Shown in pieces: positions 36,367-44,270 of a DNA stretch of 64,000 nt. How positions within the stretch are numbered: the first letter of the stretch is position 1; each line of letters begins with the position of its first letter. A program made the translations under genes and the position numbers. The stretch is from 40CM-2-70-7 sp035505915. Lineage in GTDB: Bacteria > Gemmatimonadota > Gemmatimonadetes > Gemmatimonadales > GWC2-71-9. A model generated the notes under the pieces. The model worked only from the letters and a program-made list of their open reading frames with translations. It was not told where the DNA came from and made no database searches. The stretch covers positions 1 to 64,000 of the forward strand of contig DATJQI010000044.1 of the NCBI GenBank assembly GCA_035505915.1, given 5' to 3'.

Positions 36367-37199
36367 TGCCGGCGTTCACGGCGCCCGACGGCCTCCAGCT
36401 GGCGTTCGACGCCGTCGAGGCACCGCGTCCGCGCTCCGCCGTGCTTCTCGTGCACGGGTGGTCCGATCACGCGGGCCGGTGGCTGGACACCGCGGAGCGC
36501 CTCAAGGCCGCGGGGCATTCGGTCTACCTCCAGGATCTGCGCGGACACGGCCGGTCCGGCGGCCGGCGCGGGCACCTGTCGCGGTTCAGCCAGCTCCTCG
36601 GCGACCTGCAGGCGTTCCGGCGCCAGGTCCGCATCCGCACCGACGCTCCCCAGGTGCTGCTCGGGCATTCGTTCGGCGGGCTCGTCGTCCTGCGGTATCT
36701 CGAAACCCAGCCGTCCGATCCGGTCGCCGCCGCGATCGCGTCGTCCCCCTTCCTCGGCCTGGGCTATGCCGTGAACCCGCTCAAGCTCCTGGCGGGACGT
36801 CTCCTCGCCGATCTCGCGCCGACGGTCTCCCTGGCCACCGGGCTCGACCCGGAGGCCCTGAGCCGCGACCCCGCCGTCGGAGCGCAGTACCGCGCCGACC
36901 CGCTGGTGCACCACCGGATGACCGCCGGGGCGTGGAAGGAGATTCAATGGGCCCAGCGCGCCGTCGCCGCGGATGCCCATCGGATCGACGCCCCCGTCCA
37001 GTTCCTCCTCACCGGGGAGGACCGGATCGTCGACGCCGAAATGGCCCGGGCCTTCGCCGACGGACTCCGGGGCGACGTCCAGGTCCGTTGGTATCCGGAG
37101 ATGTACCACGAGGCCCTGAAGGACCCCCAGCGGGACCTCGTCATCGCCGACATCTTGACCTTCCTGGACCGTGCAACCCAGCCTCCCCGAACACCGTAG
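36366..37199 (+). CDS. Alpha/beta hydrolase, monoacylglycerol-lipase/lysophospholipase-like
   Basis: 277 aa. SAVLLVHGWSDHAGRW (oxyanion region), DLRGHGRSGG and nucleophile elbow GHSFGG are typical of the YtpA/PldB/monoglyceride-lipase group; the acid is in LLTGEDRIVD and the His in YPEMYHEAL. Soluble, no signal peptide. ATG 36366 shares one base with the cinA stop (TGATG). The gene follows pgsA and cinA, so a lipid role is plausible but not proven. Confidence 0.88.
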   Translation: MPAFTAPDGLQLAFDAVEAPRPRSAVLLVHGWSDHAGRWLDTAERLKAAGHSVYLQDLRGHGRSGGRRGHLSRFSQLLGDLQAFRRQVRIRTDAPQVLLGHSFGGLVVLRYLETQPSDPVAAAIASSPFLGLGYAVNPLKLLAGRLLADLAPTVSLATGLDPEALSRDPAVGAQYRADPLVHHRMTAGAWKEIQWAQRAVAADAHRIDAPVQFLLTGEDRIVDAEMARAFADGLRGDVQVRWYPEMYHEALKDPQRDLVIADILTFLDRATQPPRTP

Positions 37200-37207
37200 T
37201 TGTCAGC

Positions 37208-37213
37208 TATCTT
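37208..37213 (+). promoter_or_regulatory. -10-like TATCTT upstream of grpE-dnaJ
   Basis: TATCTT lies about 100 nt before the grpE ATG in the 115-bp gap 37200-37314. I see no CIRCE-type inverted repeat (TTAGCACTC/GAGTGCTAA) in the gap, so HrcA control is not indicated. GGCC and TCCGGC/GCCGGA inverted repeats near 37235-37257 may be structure only. Confidence 0.3.
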
Positions 37214-37314
37214 CTTGTCCGGATGAGGGTTCCGGCCAAACCGGCCGCCGGACGCGCCATTTCGGCGGGGGATCCCCGGCACGTCCGTTGCTTCCCCGTC
37301 CCTCCTGAGGCCTG

Positions 37315-37881
37315 ATGACCGAAACCAAGGGCAACCCCGAGAACCCGAGTGATTTGCAGACCCCCGGCGCGACCGAGCCCGACGCGGGGGCGGGGGCGCT
37401 GGCGGAGCTTCCCGCCGAGGCGCAGAAACGGCTGGAGGACGAGGTCGCCGCGCTGAAAGAGCGGTATCTCCGCCTCGCGGCGGAGTACGACAACTACCGC
37501 AAGCGGACGGCCAAAGAGCGGATCGAGGTCTGGGCCAAGGCCCAGGGTGACCTCATCGAGCGACTGGTGGACGGGCTCGACGACTTGGCGCGGTTCGCCG
37601 GAGTGGACCAGGCCGCCGACGTGAAAGCGCTCCACGAGGGCGTCGAGCTGGTGAACCGGAAGGTCTGGAAGGCGCTCGACGGCGTCGGTCTCGTCCGTAT
37701 CGACCAGGCCGGCGTGCCGTTCGATCCCAAGGTCCACGAAGCCGTCACCACCGCCCCGGCGCCCGCCCGGGAGCAGGACCATACCGTCGGGTCCGTGTTC
37801 CAGGCCGGCTACCGGCTGGGGGACACCCTGATCCGCCCGGCCCGCGTGCTCGTGCTCACGTGGAAGGACGAGTCGGCCTGA
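37315..37881 (+). CDS. grpE: Nucleotide exchange factor GrpE
   Basis: 188 aa. A disordered acidic N-terminus precedes the long coiled coil (LKERYLRLAAEYDNYRKRTAKE) and the C-terminal beta-wing (VGLVRIDQAGVPFDPKVHEAV, VFQAGYRLGDTLIRPARV). Releases ADP from DnaK. dnaK is not in the window. Stop overlaps the dnaJ start (TGATG). Confidence 0.95.
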   Translation: MTETKGNPENPSDLQTPGATEPDAGAGALAELPAEAQKRLEDEVAALKERYLRLAAEYDNYRKRTAKERIEVWAKAQGDLIERLVDGLDDLARFAGVDQAADVKALHEGVELVNRKVWKALDGVGLVRIDQAGVPFDPKVHEAVTTAPAPAREQDHTVGSVFQAGYRLGDTLIRPARVLVLTWKDESA

Positions 37882-38963
37882 TGGCGGCGCAGCGCGACTA
37901 CTACGAGGTCCTGGGACTTCCGGAGAGCGCGGGGACGGACGACGTGAAGAAGGCGTTCCGCCGCCTGGCCAAGCAATACCATCCGGACCGCAACCCCAAC
38001 AACCCGCAGGCGGCCGAGCGCTTCAAGGAGATCAATGAAGCGCACGACGTCTTGAGCGACGCCGAGAAGCGCAAGAAGTACGACACGCTGCGCCGGTACG
38101 GGGCCTTCGCGGGCGCCGGCACGCGCGGCGGTCCCCGGGGCGGAGGCGGCCCGGCGGCCCCCGAGGACGGCGGCGTCGATTTCTCGAACCTCGGCTCCTT
38201 CGGGGGGCTGGGGGACCTGTTCTCGTCCATCTTCGGCGGCCGCACCGGCCGTGAGGAGACGGACGACACCGTCGAAACGACGCTCCACATTCCGTTCCGT
38301 GTCGCCGCGCTGGGAGGCAAGGTGCCCGTCACCTTGCCGATGTCGGAGGTGTGTCCGACGTGCGGCGGGAAGGGCGGCGCGCCCGGTTCGACGATCGTCA
38401 CCTGCACCGAGTGCAAGGGTCGGGGGACCATCTCGTTCGGCCAGGGCGGCTTCGCCGTCAACCGTCCGTGCCCGGTATGCCGGGGCAAGGGACGGATTCC
38501 GTCCCAGCCCTGTCCCACCTGCCGTGGCGCCGGCGACGTGCGGGTCGAGAAGGCGGTGACCATCACCGTGGAACCGGGAACGGACGACGGCGCCCGGGTC
38601 CGTCTGAAGGGGCAGGGCTCCAAGGGGAAGGGCGACCTGATCGTGACCTTCCAGGTCGACGCGGATCCGTTCTTCCGGCGGGAAGGGCTGGACGTGATCT
38701 GCGTAGTTCCCATCAACGTGGCGCAGGCCCTGCTCGGCACCCGGATCAAGGTGAAGACGCTGGACGGCAAGCGCGTGGTGCTGCGGATTCCGGCGGGGAC
38801 CCAGCCCGGCCAGAAGTTCCGGATCGCCGGGCAGGGAATTCCGAAGGGGGGGCGTCGGGGGGACCAGTTCGTCGAAGTGCGCCTCGATCTTCCCGAGCAC
38901 CTCACGGACGAGCAGACGGCGGCAGCCAAGGCATTCGCGGAACGAGCGGGACTGAAGTACTAG
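37881..38963 (+). CDS. dnaJ: Chaperone DnaJ
   Basis: 360 aa, type A Hsp40. J domain DYYEVLGL...YHPDRNP with HPD, a Gly-rich stretch (about 75-105), the four CxxCxGxG-type repeats (CPTCGGKGG, CTECKGRG, CPVCRGKG, CPTCRGAG) and the C-terminal client domains. ATG 37881 overlaps the grpE stop. Its TAG stop is in the CTAG shared with the convergent aldolase-like gene. Confidence 0.95.
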   Translation: MAAQRDYYEVLGLPESAGTDDVKKAFRRLAKQYHPDRNPNNPQAAERFKEINEAHDVLSDAEKRKKYDTLRRYGAFAGAGTRGGPRGGGGPAAPEDGGVDFSNLGSFGGLGDLFSSIFGGRTGREETDDTVETTLHIPFRVAALGGKVPVTLPMSEVCPTCGGKGGAPGSTIVTCTECKGRGTISFGQGGFAVNRPCPVCRGKGRIPSQPCPTCRGAGDVRVEKAVTITVEPGTDDGARVRLKGQGSKGKGDLIVTFQVDADPFFRREGLDVICVVPINVAQALLGTRIKVKTLDGKRVVLRIPAGTQPGQKFRIAGQGIPKGGRRGDQFVEVRLDLPEHLTDEQTAAAKAFAERAGLKY

Positions 38964-40042
38964 GTCGCTCGGCTTCGCTCGATTTTCCAGGACGCGATTT
39001 CCCGCCCGCCTTGCATCACGTGATACCGGTCGAACTGCGCCACGGTCAAGCAGGAGTGATTCGGGACGATCTCGAGCGTCTCCCCGACCTTGAACCGTCC
39101 TTCGAGCACGTCCGGTGTGGCCGCCTGGACGATGCCGTGCTCCTGGGAGAGGGACGTGAGCGTGAGCTCCGGATGTCCCCGGATCGCGCCCATCGCGGGC
39201 GCCAGCCCGAGGTGGGTGGGGCCCCCGTCCTTCGAGAGCGCCAGGGCCCCCGCGTCGACGACGAGCTGGGATGAGCCGGGCTGATGCGAGACCACGGTCG
39301 CGAGGACCGTGACGCCCACGTCCTCCGGCCGGGCGACACCGATCTCCACCATGGTTCGGTCGAAGAACACGTAGTTCCCGGGCCGTCCCTCGGTCACCCC
39401 TTCCGCCCGCTCGAGCGCCATCAGGGCCGGCGTCGAGCCCACGCTGACCGCGGGCACCGCGATCCCCGCCCGGCGCAGCCGCTCGGCGAACGCCGCCATC
39501 ACCCTCCGCTCCTCCTCGGCCACGGCCGCGGCTTCCCGCCGGTTCCGGGTCTTGTAGGCGTGCCCCGAGTGGCTGGCGATCCCGCCGAAGCTCGCGCCCG
39601 GTCCCGACAGCGCGTCGGCCACGGCCAGGGCATAGGGGGACGCCGGGTCGACACCGGCCCGGTGATATCCGCAGTCCACCTTGAGCCACCCGGCAAGACC
39701 GGAGCCGCGGAGCGCCCGCGCCGTGTCGAGATCGTCCACCACGACCCCGAGCCGCGTCCGCTCGCCGACCCGGCGGGCGCGGGCGATGTGGCCGGGATCG
39801 ATCGGGAACGCCCAGAGGATGTCCTCGAACCCCGCGGCCGCGAATACTGCTGCCTCGTCCAGGGTGGACACCGTGACGCCGCGGGCGCCGTGCGCGATCT
39901 GGCGGCGTCCCAGCTCCACGCACTTGTGAGTCTTGACGTGCGGCCGGATCGCGATGCCGAGCGCGGCGCCGCGGGCCGCCATCTGGGCCAGGTTGGCCTC
40001 GACGACGTCGAGATGGAGGAGCAGAGCGGGGGTCTCGATCAT
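38960..40042 (-). CDS. D-threonine-aldolase/alanine-racemase-fold PLP enzyme
   Basis: 360 aa. ETPALLLHLDVVEANL and RPHVKTHK (PLP lysine) define the fold-III group that includes D-threonine aldolase and D-serine dehydratase; SHSGHAY, SVGSTPAL, GNYVFFD and the C-terminal metal-site region (VPNHSCLTV) agree. Likely acts on a D-beta-hydroxy amino acid. ATG 40042 overlaps the upstream GT87 stop by ATGA; last gene of a minus-strand operon, meeting dnaJ in the shared CTAG. Confidence 0.88.
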   Translation of the reverse strand: MIETPALLLHLDVVEANLAQMAARGAALGIAIRPHVKTHKCVELGRRQIAHGARGVTVSTLDEAAVFAAAGFEDILWAFPIDPGHIARARRVGERTRLGVVVDDLDTARALRGSGLAGWLKVDCGYHRAGVDPASPYALAVADALSGPGASFGGIASHSGHAYKTRNRREAAAVAEEERRVMAAFAERLRRAGIAVPAVSVGSTPALMALERAEGVTEGRPGNYVFFDRTMVEIGVARPEDVGVTVLATVVSHQPGSSQLVVDAGALALSKDGGPTHLGLAPAMGAIRGHPELTLTSLSQEHGIVQAATPDVLEGRFKVGETLEIVPNHSCLTVAQFDRYHVMQGGREIASWKIERSRAT

Positions 40043-41178
40043 GTCGACGACTCGGGCGTGAGCCGCGCCGTGAAGCGGTCGAAAGCGAGGATGCTGAGCA
40101 GGAGGAGCGCGCCCCAGACATAATTGAAGCGCTTGACGATCTGGAGGGCATCGGGATAGAGGTGGTCGAAGGTCATGACCCCCGACAGCAGCACTCCCGC
40201 CAGGACCAGAATGAGGCTGCGGATCCAGTGCCGGGCCGGCGGCGTGACGGTCAGCACCGACATCCAGCCGGGGAACGCGAGGATGTGGTAGTAGAACCAG
40301 CCGATCGGCGTGACCAGGGCGGCGACCATGGCCACGATGCCGATGTCGCCCGCCGGATCGAGCCCTTCGGGCACCTCGGCGAGGGCCCAGAGAAGGGTCA
40401 GGCCCACCGCCGCCTCGATCACGATCACCCACACGGTCCCGAGTCCCAGGCCGTTGTGAATGAGGTCGCCGAGGGGCTGAGTGCCGAAGCCGCTCATGAT
40501 GGGCGCGGCGCGGCTGACGGTGAACCAGCTCGCGACGGCGTCCACGCTGCCGCTGAGCCCGTACCGCAGCATCGCCCCGATCGTCAGGCCGAGCGTCGCC
40601 ACCACCCCCCACGTGAAGGCCACCCAGCGCTTGCGCAGCAGGAGCAGGCCGAGGAGGAGTCCGGGGAACGCCTTGAGCGCGGTCGCCGCGCCTATCCACG
40701 CGCCGGCCTTCGGCTGGTCACCCGCTTCGAGGGCGAGGTGGGTGAGCATCACCAGTGCCAAGAGCACGACGGTGATGTTCTGATGCTCGAAGTTCGCCTG
40801 CAGGGGCTTGGCCACCGCCAGGAGGCCGATGATCGCGACGCGCCAGCTCCAGCGCCTCCCCGCATACGCCAGACACCAGACCACACACCAGACATTGAGC
40901 ACGGCCCAGAGCGCCTGGGCGGCCGCCATCGACCATCGCGAGACCAGCGCCCACGGCGTGAGAAACGCGAGCGCGAAGGGCGGCCAGTAGACGCCCTTCT
41001 CGGGGTTGTGGCCGTACAGGGGCAGGCCGCGGAGCAGCCGGTCGGACTGCAAGAGCTCCTGCACCAGGTCGCCGCCGCGGTGGATCCCCACGGGGATCAC
41101 GACCGCGGCGTAGAGCGCCGCGACGGCGAGGAGCGTCCAGCGCTCCCGCGGGGTGAGGGACCGGAGCTGGCGGCTCAC
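40039..41178 (-). CDS. GT87-type membrane glycosyltransferase (DUF2029), copy 2
   Basis: 379 aa, about ten membrane helices. LLQSDRLLRGLPLYG and VYWPPFALAFL near the N-terminus, ANFEHQNITVVLLALV and ALKAFPGLLLGLLLL in the middle fit the DUF2029/GT87 polyprenyl-phosphate-sugar mannosyltransferases. The neighbouring gene at 41175 shares the same motifs, so they are tandem duplicates. The acceptor is unknown. GTG 41178 overlaps the upstream stop (GTGA). Confidence 0.85.
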   Translation of the reverse strand: MSRQLRSLTPRERWTLLAVAALYAAVVIPVGIHRGGDLVQELLQSDRLLRGLPLYGHNPEKGVYWPPFALAFLTPWALVSRWSMAAAQALWAVLNVWCVVWCLAYAGRRWSWRVAIIGLLAVAKPLQANFEHQNITVVLLALVMLTHLALEAGDQPKAGAWIGAATALKAFPGLLLGLLLLRKRWVAFTWGVVATLGLTIGAMLRYGLSGSVDAVASWFTVSRAAPIMSGFGTQPLGDLIHNGLGLGTVWVIVIEAAVGLTLLWALAEVPEGLDPAGDIGIVAMVAALVTPIGWFYYHILAFPGWMSVLTVTPPARHWIRSLILVLAGVLLSGVMTFDHLYPDALQIVKRFNYVWGALLLLSILAFDRFTARLTPESST

Positions 41179-42317
41179 GGCGCGGCCGTCTCGGCGGCGC
41201 CCGCCGGTTGCCGCGCGGGCGCGCCGGCGACCAGGACGAGCAGGAGCAGGCTGCCGACGGTGTCATTGTGGCCGGCGATCCAGGCGACCCCGGGGGGCCA
41301 GGGGACCTTGCTGAGGTACCCGGACGTCAGCACCCCCGCGAGCACCAGGAGCGCGGTCCGGATGCCGGACCTCCCCGGCTCCGGCGTACCGAGCGTGACG
41401 GCCCAGAGCGGGTAGGCGAGCGTGAACGTGTGGAGCCAGCCGACGGGGGAGAGCAGGCAGGCGGCGACGAGGACGATGCCGACGTCGCGGAGCGGATCCA
41501 CGACGAGTGCGGAGTGCGGAGTACGGAGTGCCCACCACACCAGCGCAAGAAGGGCCACGTGCGCGAGAATGACGGCGATGACGCCGCCGTCCAGGGCGTA
41601 CACCAGGCGCGAGAGCTTCTGCATTCCGAGCGTCGCGACGGCGGCGCCCTGGTAGGACGTGGCGTGAAGGTCGAGGGCGATCCACCGGCCGACGGCCTCC
41701 GCCGCTCCCACCGGCCCGTAGGGCAGCATCGAGACGTAGGTCAGGAGCAGCGTGCCGCCCGCCGCCACGCCCAGGGCCTTCCACTTCCTCCGCACCGCGA
41801 ACAGGACGATCAGGAGACCCGGGAAGAGCTTGAGGGCCGTCGCGAGGGCGGTCCAGGCGCCGGCCCGCCCCTCGCGCCCGCCCCAGTCCCGCGCGGTGGC
41901 GATGGCCAGGGCGAGCAGGGGCGCGTTGATGTTGAGGTGCTGGAAGTTGTACTGGATGGGCAGGGCCACGGCGAGCACCGCCAGGGCCATCGCGCGGCCG
42001 CCCACGCCGCTGGTCCGGTAGAGGCTCCACGCCAGGCACAGGATCGAGAACAGGGCCCAGCACCCCTTGGCCAGGGGGAGGCTCGCCCGGGCGATCAGCG
42101 CGAAGGGCGCGATGGCGGCCAGCGCGAAGGGAGGCCACCAGACCCCCTGGTTCTGGGGGACGGCGTAGACCGGCAGGCCGCGCAGGAGCAGGTCGCTCTG
42201 GACGAACTCGCTCGCGATGTCTTCGCCCTTGTGCACGGCGAGCGGGATGGTGACGACGGCGTACAGGAGAACGGCCGCGAGGAGGATCCGGCGGCCGCGA
42301 GGGCTCAGGCCCGCCAT
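41175..42317 (-). CDS. GT87-type membrane glycosyltransferase (DUF2029), copy 1
   Basis: 380 aa, polytopic. FVQSDLLLRGLPVYA, VWWPPFALAAI, YNFQHLNINAPLLALA and ALKLFPGLLIVLFA parallel the product of 40039 position by position. ATG 42317 lies 13 nt inside the upstream DUF423 gene; the frame is open further upstream but without family sequence. Probably a lipid-linked-sugar-dependent transferase acting on the outer face of the membrane. Confidence 0.85.
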   Translation of the reverse strand: MAGLSPRGRRILLAAVLLYAVVTIPLAVHKGEDIASEFVQSDLLLRGLPVYAVPQNQGVWWPPFALAAIAPFALIARASLPLAKGCWALFSILCLAWSLYRTSGVGGRAMALAVLAVALPIQYNFQHLNINAPLLALAIATARDWGGREGRAGAWTALATALKLFPGLLIVLFAVRRKWKALGVAAGGTLLLTYVSMLPYGPVGAAEAVGRWIALDLHATSYQGAAVATLGMQKLSRLVYALDGGVIAVILAHVALLALVWWALRTPHSALVVDPLRDVGIVLVAACLLSPVGWLHTFTLAYPLWAVTLGTPEPGRSGIRTALLVLAGVLTSGYLSKVPWPPGVAWIAGHNDTVGSLLLLVLVAGAPARQPAGAAETAAP

Positions 42318-42679
42318 AACCCGTAGGCGAGGGTCAGCCAGCCGGCCAGCAGGAGGAGGCCCCCGAGCGGCGTGACGGCGCCCCACCACGCCGTGCCGGT
42401 GAGCGCCAGGGTGTACAGGGAGCCGGAGAAGAGGACCACGCCGGCGACGAAGCACCACCCCGCCGCGCGGAGCGGTCCCGCCCCCGAGGACCGGCGCTCG
42501 AGGAGCGCCGCGACCGCGAGGAGCGCCAGGGCGTGATACATCTGATACCGGGCCGCCGTCTCGAAGACGGCGAGCAGGTCGGGCGCCAGGCGCTCGCGGA
42601 GCCCGTGGGCGCCGAAGGCGCCCGCCGCCACCGCCAGGAATCCGAAGATCCCGCCCAGGCCCCCCAGGGTCCTATTCAT
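42305..42679 (-). CDS. DUF423 membrane protein
   Basis: 124 aa, four helices. GFLAVAAGAFGAHGL, ARYQMYHALALL and FSGSLYTLALTG are the DUF423 (YgdD/YwdK) signatures. Function unknown. It overlaps both neighbours, by 13 nt downstream and 8 nt upstream. Confidence 0.9.
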   Translation of the reverse strand: MNRTLGGLGGIFGFLAVAAGAFGAHGLRERLAPDLLAVFETAARYQMYHALALLAVAALLERRSSGAGPLRAAGWCFVAGVVLFSGSLYTLALTGTAWWGAVTPLGGLLLLAGWLTLAYGLWRA

Positions 42680-43070
42680 CCAGGCGGCGCCCCCGCACTT
42701 CGATGCGATGCACCCGCTCGATCCGGCCCGACGATCCCACGAACGAGTTGGCGAACCAGCCGGTCACGCTCACCACCAGCGCGCCCACGATCGCGCCACC
42801 CAGCGACGCGACGTGGAAGCCGGGCACGATCGCCGCAGCCAGGGCGAAGGACAGGCCGTTCACCACGAGGAGAAAGAATCCCAGTGTGATCAGCGTGATC
42901 GGGAGGGTGAGGATCACGAGGATGGGCCGCACCACCGCGTTGACGATGCCGAGTACGAGGGCGGCCGCGAGGAGGCTCTTCCACCCGGTCACGCCGATAC
43001 CGGGCACGATGGTCGCGGCGAGCCACAGTCCCAGGGCCGTGATCAGGACCCGCGTCAGGAACCCCTTCAC
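42672..43070 (-). CDS. Phage-holin-4-2-like small membrane protein
   Basis: 132 aa with three to four helices; VKGFLTRVLITALGLWLAA, ALVLGIVNAVVRPILVILTLPIT and LGFFLLVVNGLSF are the family pattern (chromosomal, not a true phage holin). GTG 43070 overlaps the DinB stop as GTGA. Role unknown. Confidence 0.85.
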   Translation of the reverse strand: MKGFLTRVLITALGLWLAATIVPGIGVTGWKSLLAAALVLGIVNAVVRPILVILTLPITLITLGFFLLVVNGLSFALAAAIVPGFHVASLGGAIVGALVVSVTGWFANSFVGSSGRIERVHRIEVRGRRLDE

Positions 43071-43552
43071 CGCTTCCTCCAGGCTTCCAGGTTGCGCTCG
43101 ATCTGTCCCGAGTGTTTTTCCAGGTGCTCGGCGTAGATCTGGAGCCACCGCTCCGCCGTGTACGGTCCCGATTCCGGGTGATGGCCGGCGCGCCGCCAGT
43201 CCTTCTCGGTCATCCGGCGGAGCAGGGGCACGGTGTGCGCCCGGACGGCGGCTACGGTGGCCAGCGCCGGCTCGACCGGGAGCGTGTGATAGTCCAGGGT
43301 CCGGGCCCAGTGGACCTGATCGTACGCCTGGATCCGGGCATCGTCTTCGGTGAGCAGGAAGCGGACCCGCAGGGCCGCGTTGGCTTCGCTGTCCGCGCAG
43401 TGGACGATGATTTCGTGAGCCGACCAGCGGTCCGGACCCGGACGCCACTGCTTCGCGTCGGCCGGGACCTTCGCGTAGGCGGCGGCGAGCTTGGCGGGTC
43501 CGCGCTCGTAGCGGTCGATGAGGGCGCCGCGTTCGGCGGGAGTGAGGGGCAC
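43067..43552 (-). CDS. DinB-family protein
   Basis: 161 aa, four-helix bundle. The three metal-binding histidines are visible in SAHEIIVHCAD and in AEHLEKHSGQ. WRPGPDRWSAHEI is typical. These include thiol-dependent S-transferases; bacillithiol S-transferases belong to the same superfamily, and bshB1 is 6 kb away on the same strand, so a bacillithiol link is possible (inference). GTG 43552 chosen as the nearest start before PLTPAERGALID. Confidence 0.82.
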   Translation of the reverse strand: MPLTPAERGALIDRYERGPAKLAAAYAKVPADAKQWRPGPDRWSAHEIIVHCADSEANAALRVRFLLTEDDARIQAYDQVHWARTLDYHTLPVEPALATVAAVRAHTVPLLRRMTEKDWRRAGHHPESGPYTAERWLQIYAEHLEKHSGQIERNLEAWRKR

Positions 43553-43587
43553 CGTCGCTCCGGGGTGGGGGGACGCCCGAAAGCTAA

Positions 43588-44058
43588 TCAGGGCTTCGGG
43601 CGGCCCGCCCAGAACTGGGCGGTCACGCCGGGGCGCACCTGCACGTCCACCGACTCGTCGAACAAGAGCGTCCCGTGCAGGGAGTCCCGGCCCCAGAACG
43701 CGACCGAGAGGCCGCCGAAGGGACCGAGGTCCTGGGGCCACCCGTACACCGTGGCGTGCTCGGGAACGCCGAACCAGCTCACCGCCAGTGTTTCGCGGGG
43801 AACGGCGAACGTGAGGCGCCCGGAGAGATGGCACTCCTGGTTGAACATCACCGTGTCGGTATCGAGGGTGAGGGCGGCAAGACGGAACCGGTCTCCCATC
43901 TGGGTCAGGGTCAGGGAGTCCCCGCGGGCGACCACCCACCGGCCCACGTAGGGCTGGGAGTACCGCCGGATGTTCCGGAAGTCCGTGGTGCGGCAGGGAG
44001 AGGAGGGGCCGCACCCCGCCGTCACGGCGGCGAGCGCGAGGAGCGGCCAGCCTCTCAC
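43588..44058 (-). CDS. Putative lipoprotein, unknown function
   Basis: 156 aa. PLLALAAVTAGC is a signal peptide with a slightly atypical lipobox (TAGC). The mature part is beta-rich with four cysteines early (CGPSSPC, later NQECHL) and no known motif. GTG 44058 overlaps the upstream small lipoprotein stop as GTGA. A longer reading upstream to 44229 lacks a signal sequence at its start. Confidence 0.65.
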   Translation of the reverse strand: MRGWPLLALAAVTAGCGPSSPCRTTDFRNIRRYSQPYVGRWVVARGDSLTLTQMGDRFRLAALTLDTDTVMFNQECHLSGRLTFAVPRETLAVSWFGVPEHATVYGWPQDLGPFGGLSVAFWGRDSLHGTLLFDESVDVQVRPGVTAQFWAGRPKP

Positions 44059-44270
44059 TGCGCGGGAGTCGTGTCGGCCCGGACCCGCGCGCTCGTGGTG
44101 TCGGCCGCCCGCATCGCGGCCCCCACGGCGCCCGCCCCCGGCACGGACGACCGGGCCAGGATGCTGTCGTGCTGGCGCTCGGTCAGCGTGTCCCGCGCCG
44201 TGGTGTTCGAGGCCGCGCCGCCGCCGCACGCGGCGACGAGCAGGAGTCCCGCCAGGATCGACGTCTTCAT
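44055..44270 (-). CDS. Small putative lipoprotein
   Basis: 71 aa. MKTSILAGLLLVAACGGG is a standard lipoprotein signal (VAAC). The rest is short, polar and probably disordered. ATG 44270 overlaps the aminotransferase stop (ATGA) and its stop overlaps the next start (GTGA). Function unknown. Confidence 0.65.
   Translation of the reverse strand: MKTSILAGLLLVAACGGGAASNTTARDTLTERQHDSILARSSVPGAGAVGAAMRAADTTSARVRADTTPAQ

Noticed and set aside
37200..37314. Possible CIRCE or heat-shock operator before grpE
   Set aside because: No TTAGCACTC/GAGTGCTAA-like pair was found; only G+C-rich inverted repeats.
42672..43070. Prophage remnant suggested by the holin-like gene
   Set aside because: The family is chromosomal in many bacteria and no phage structural, integrase or lysis genes are nearby.
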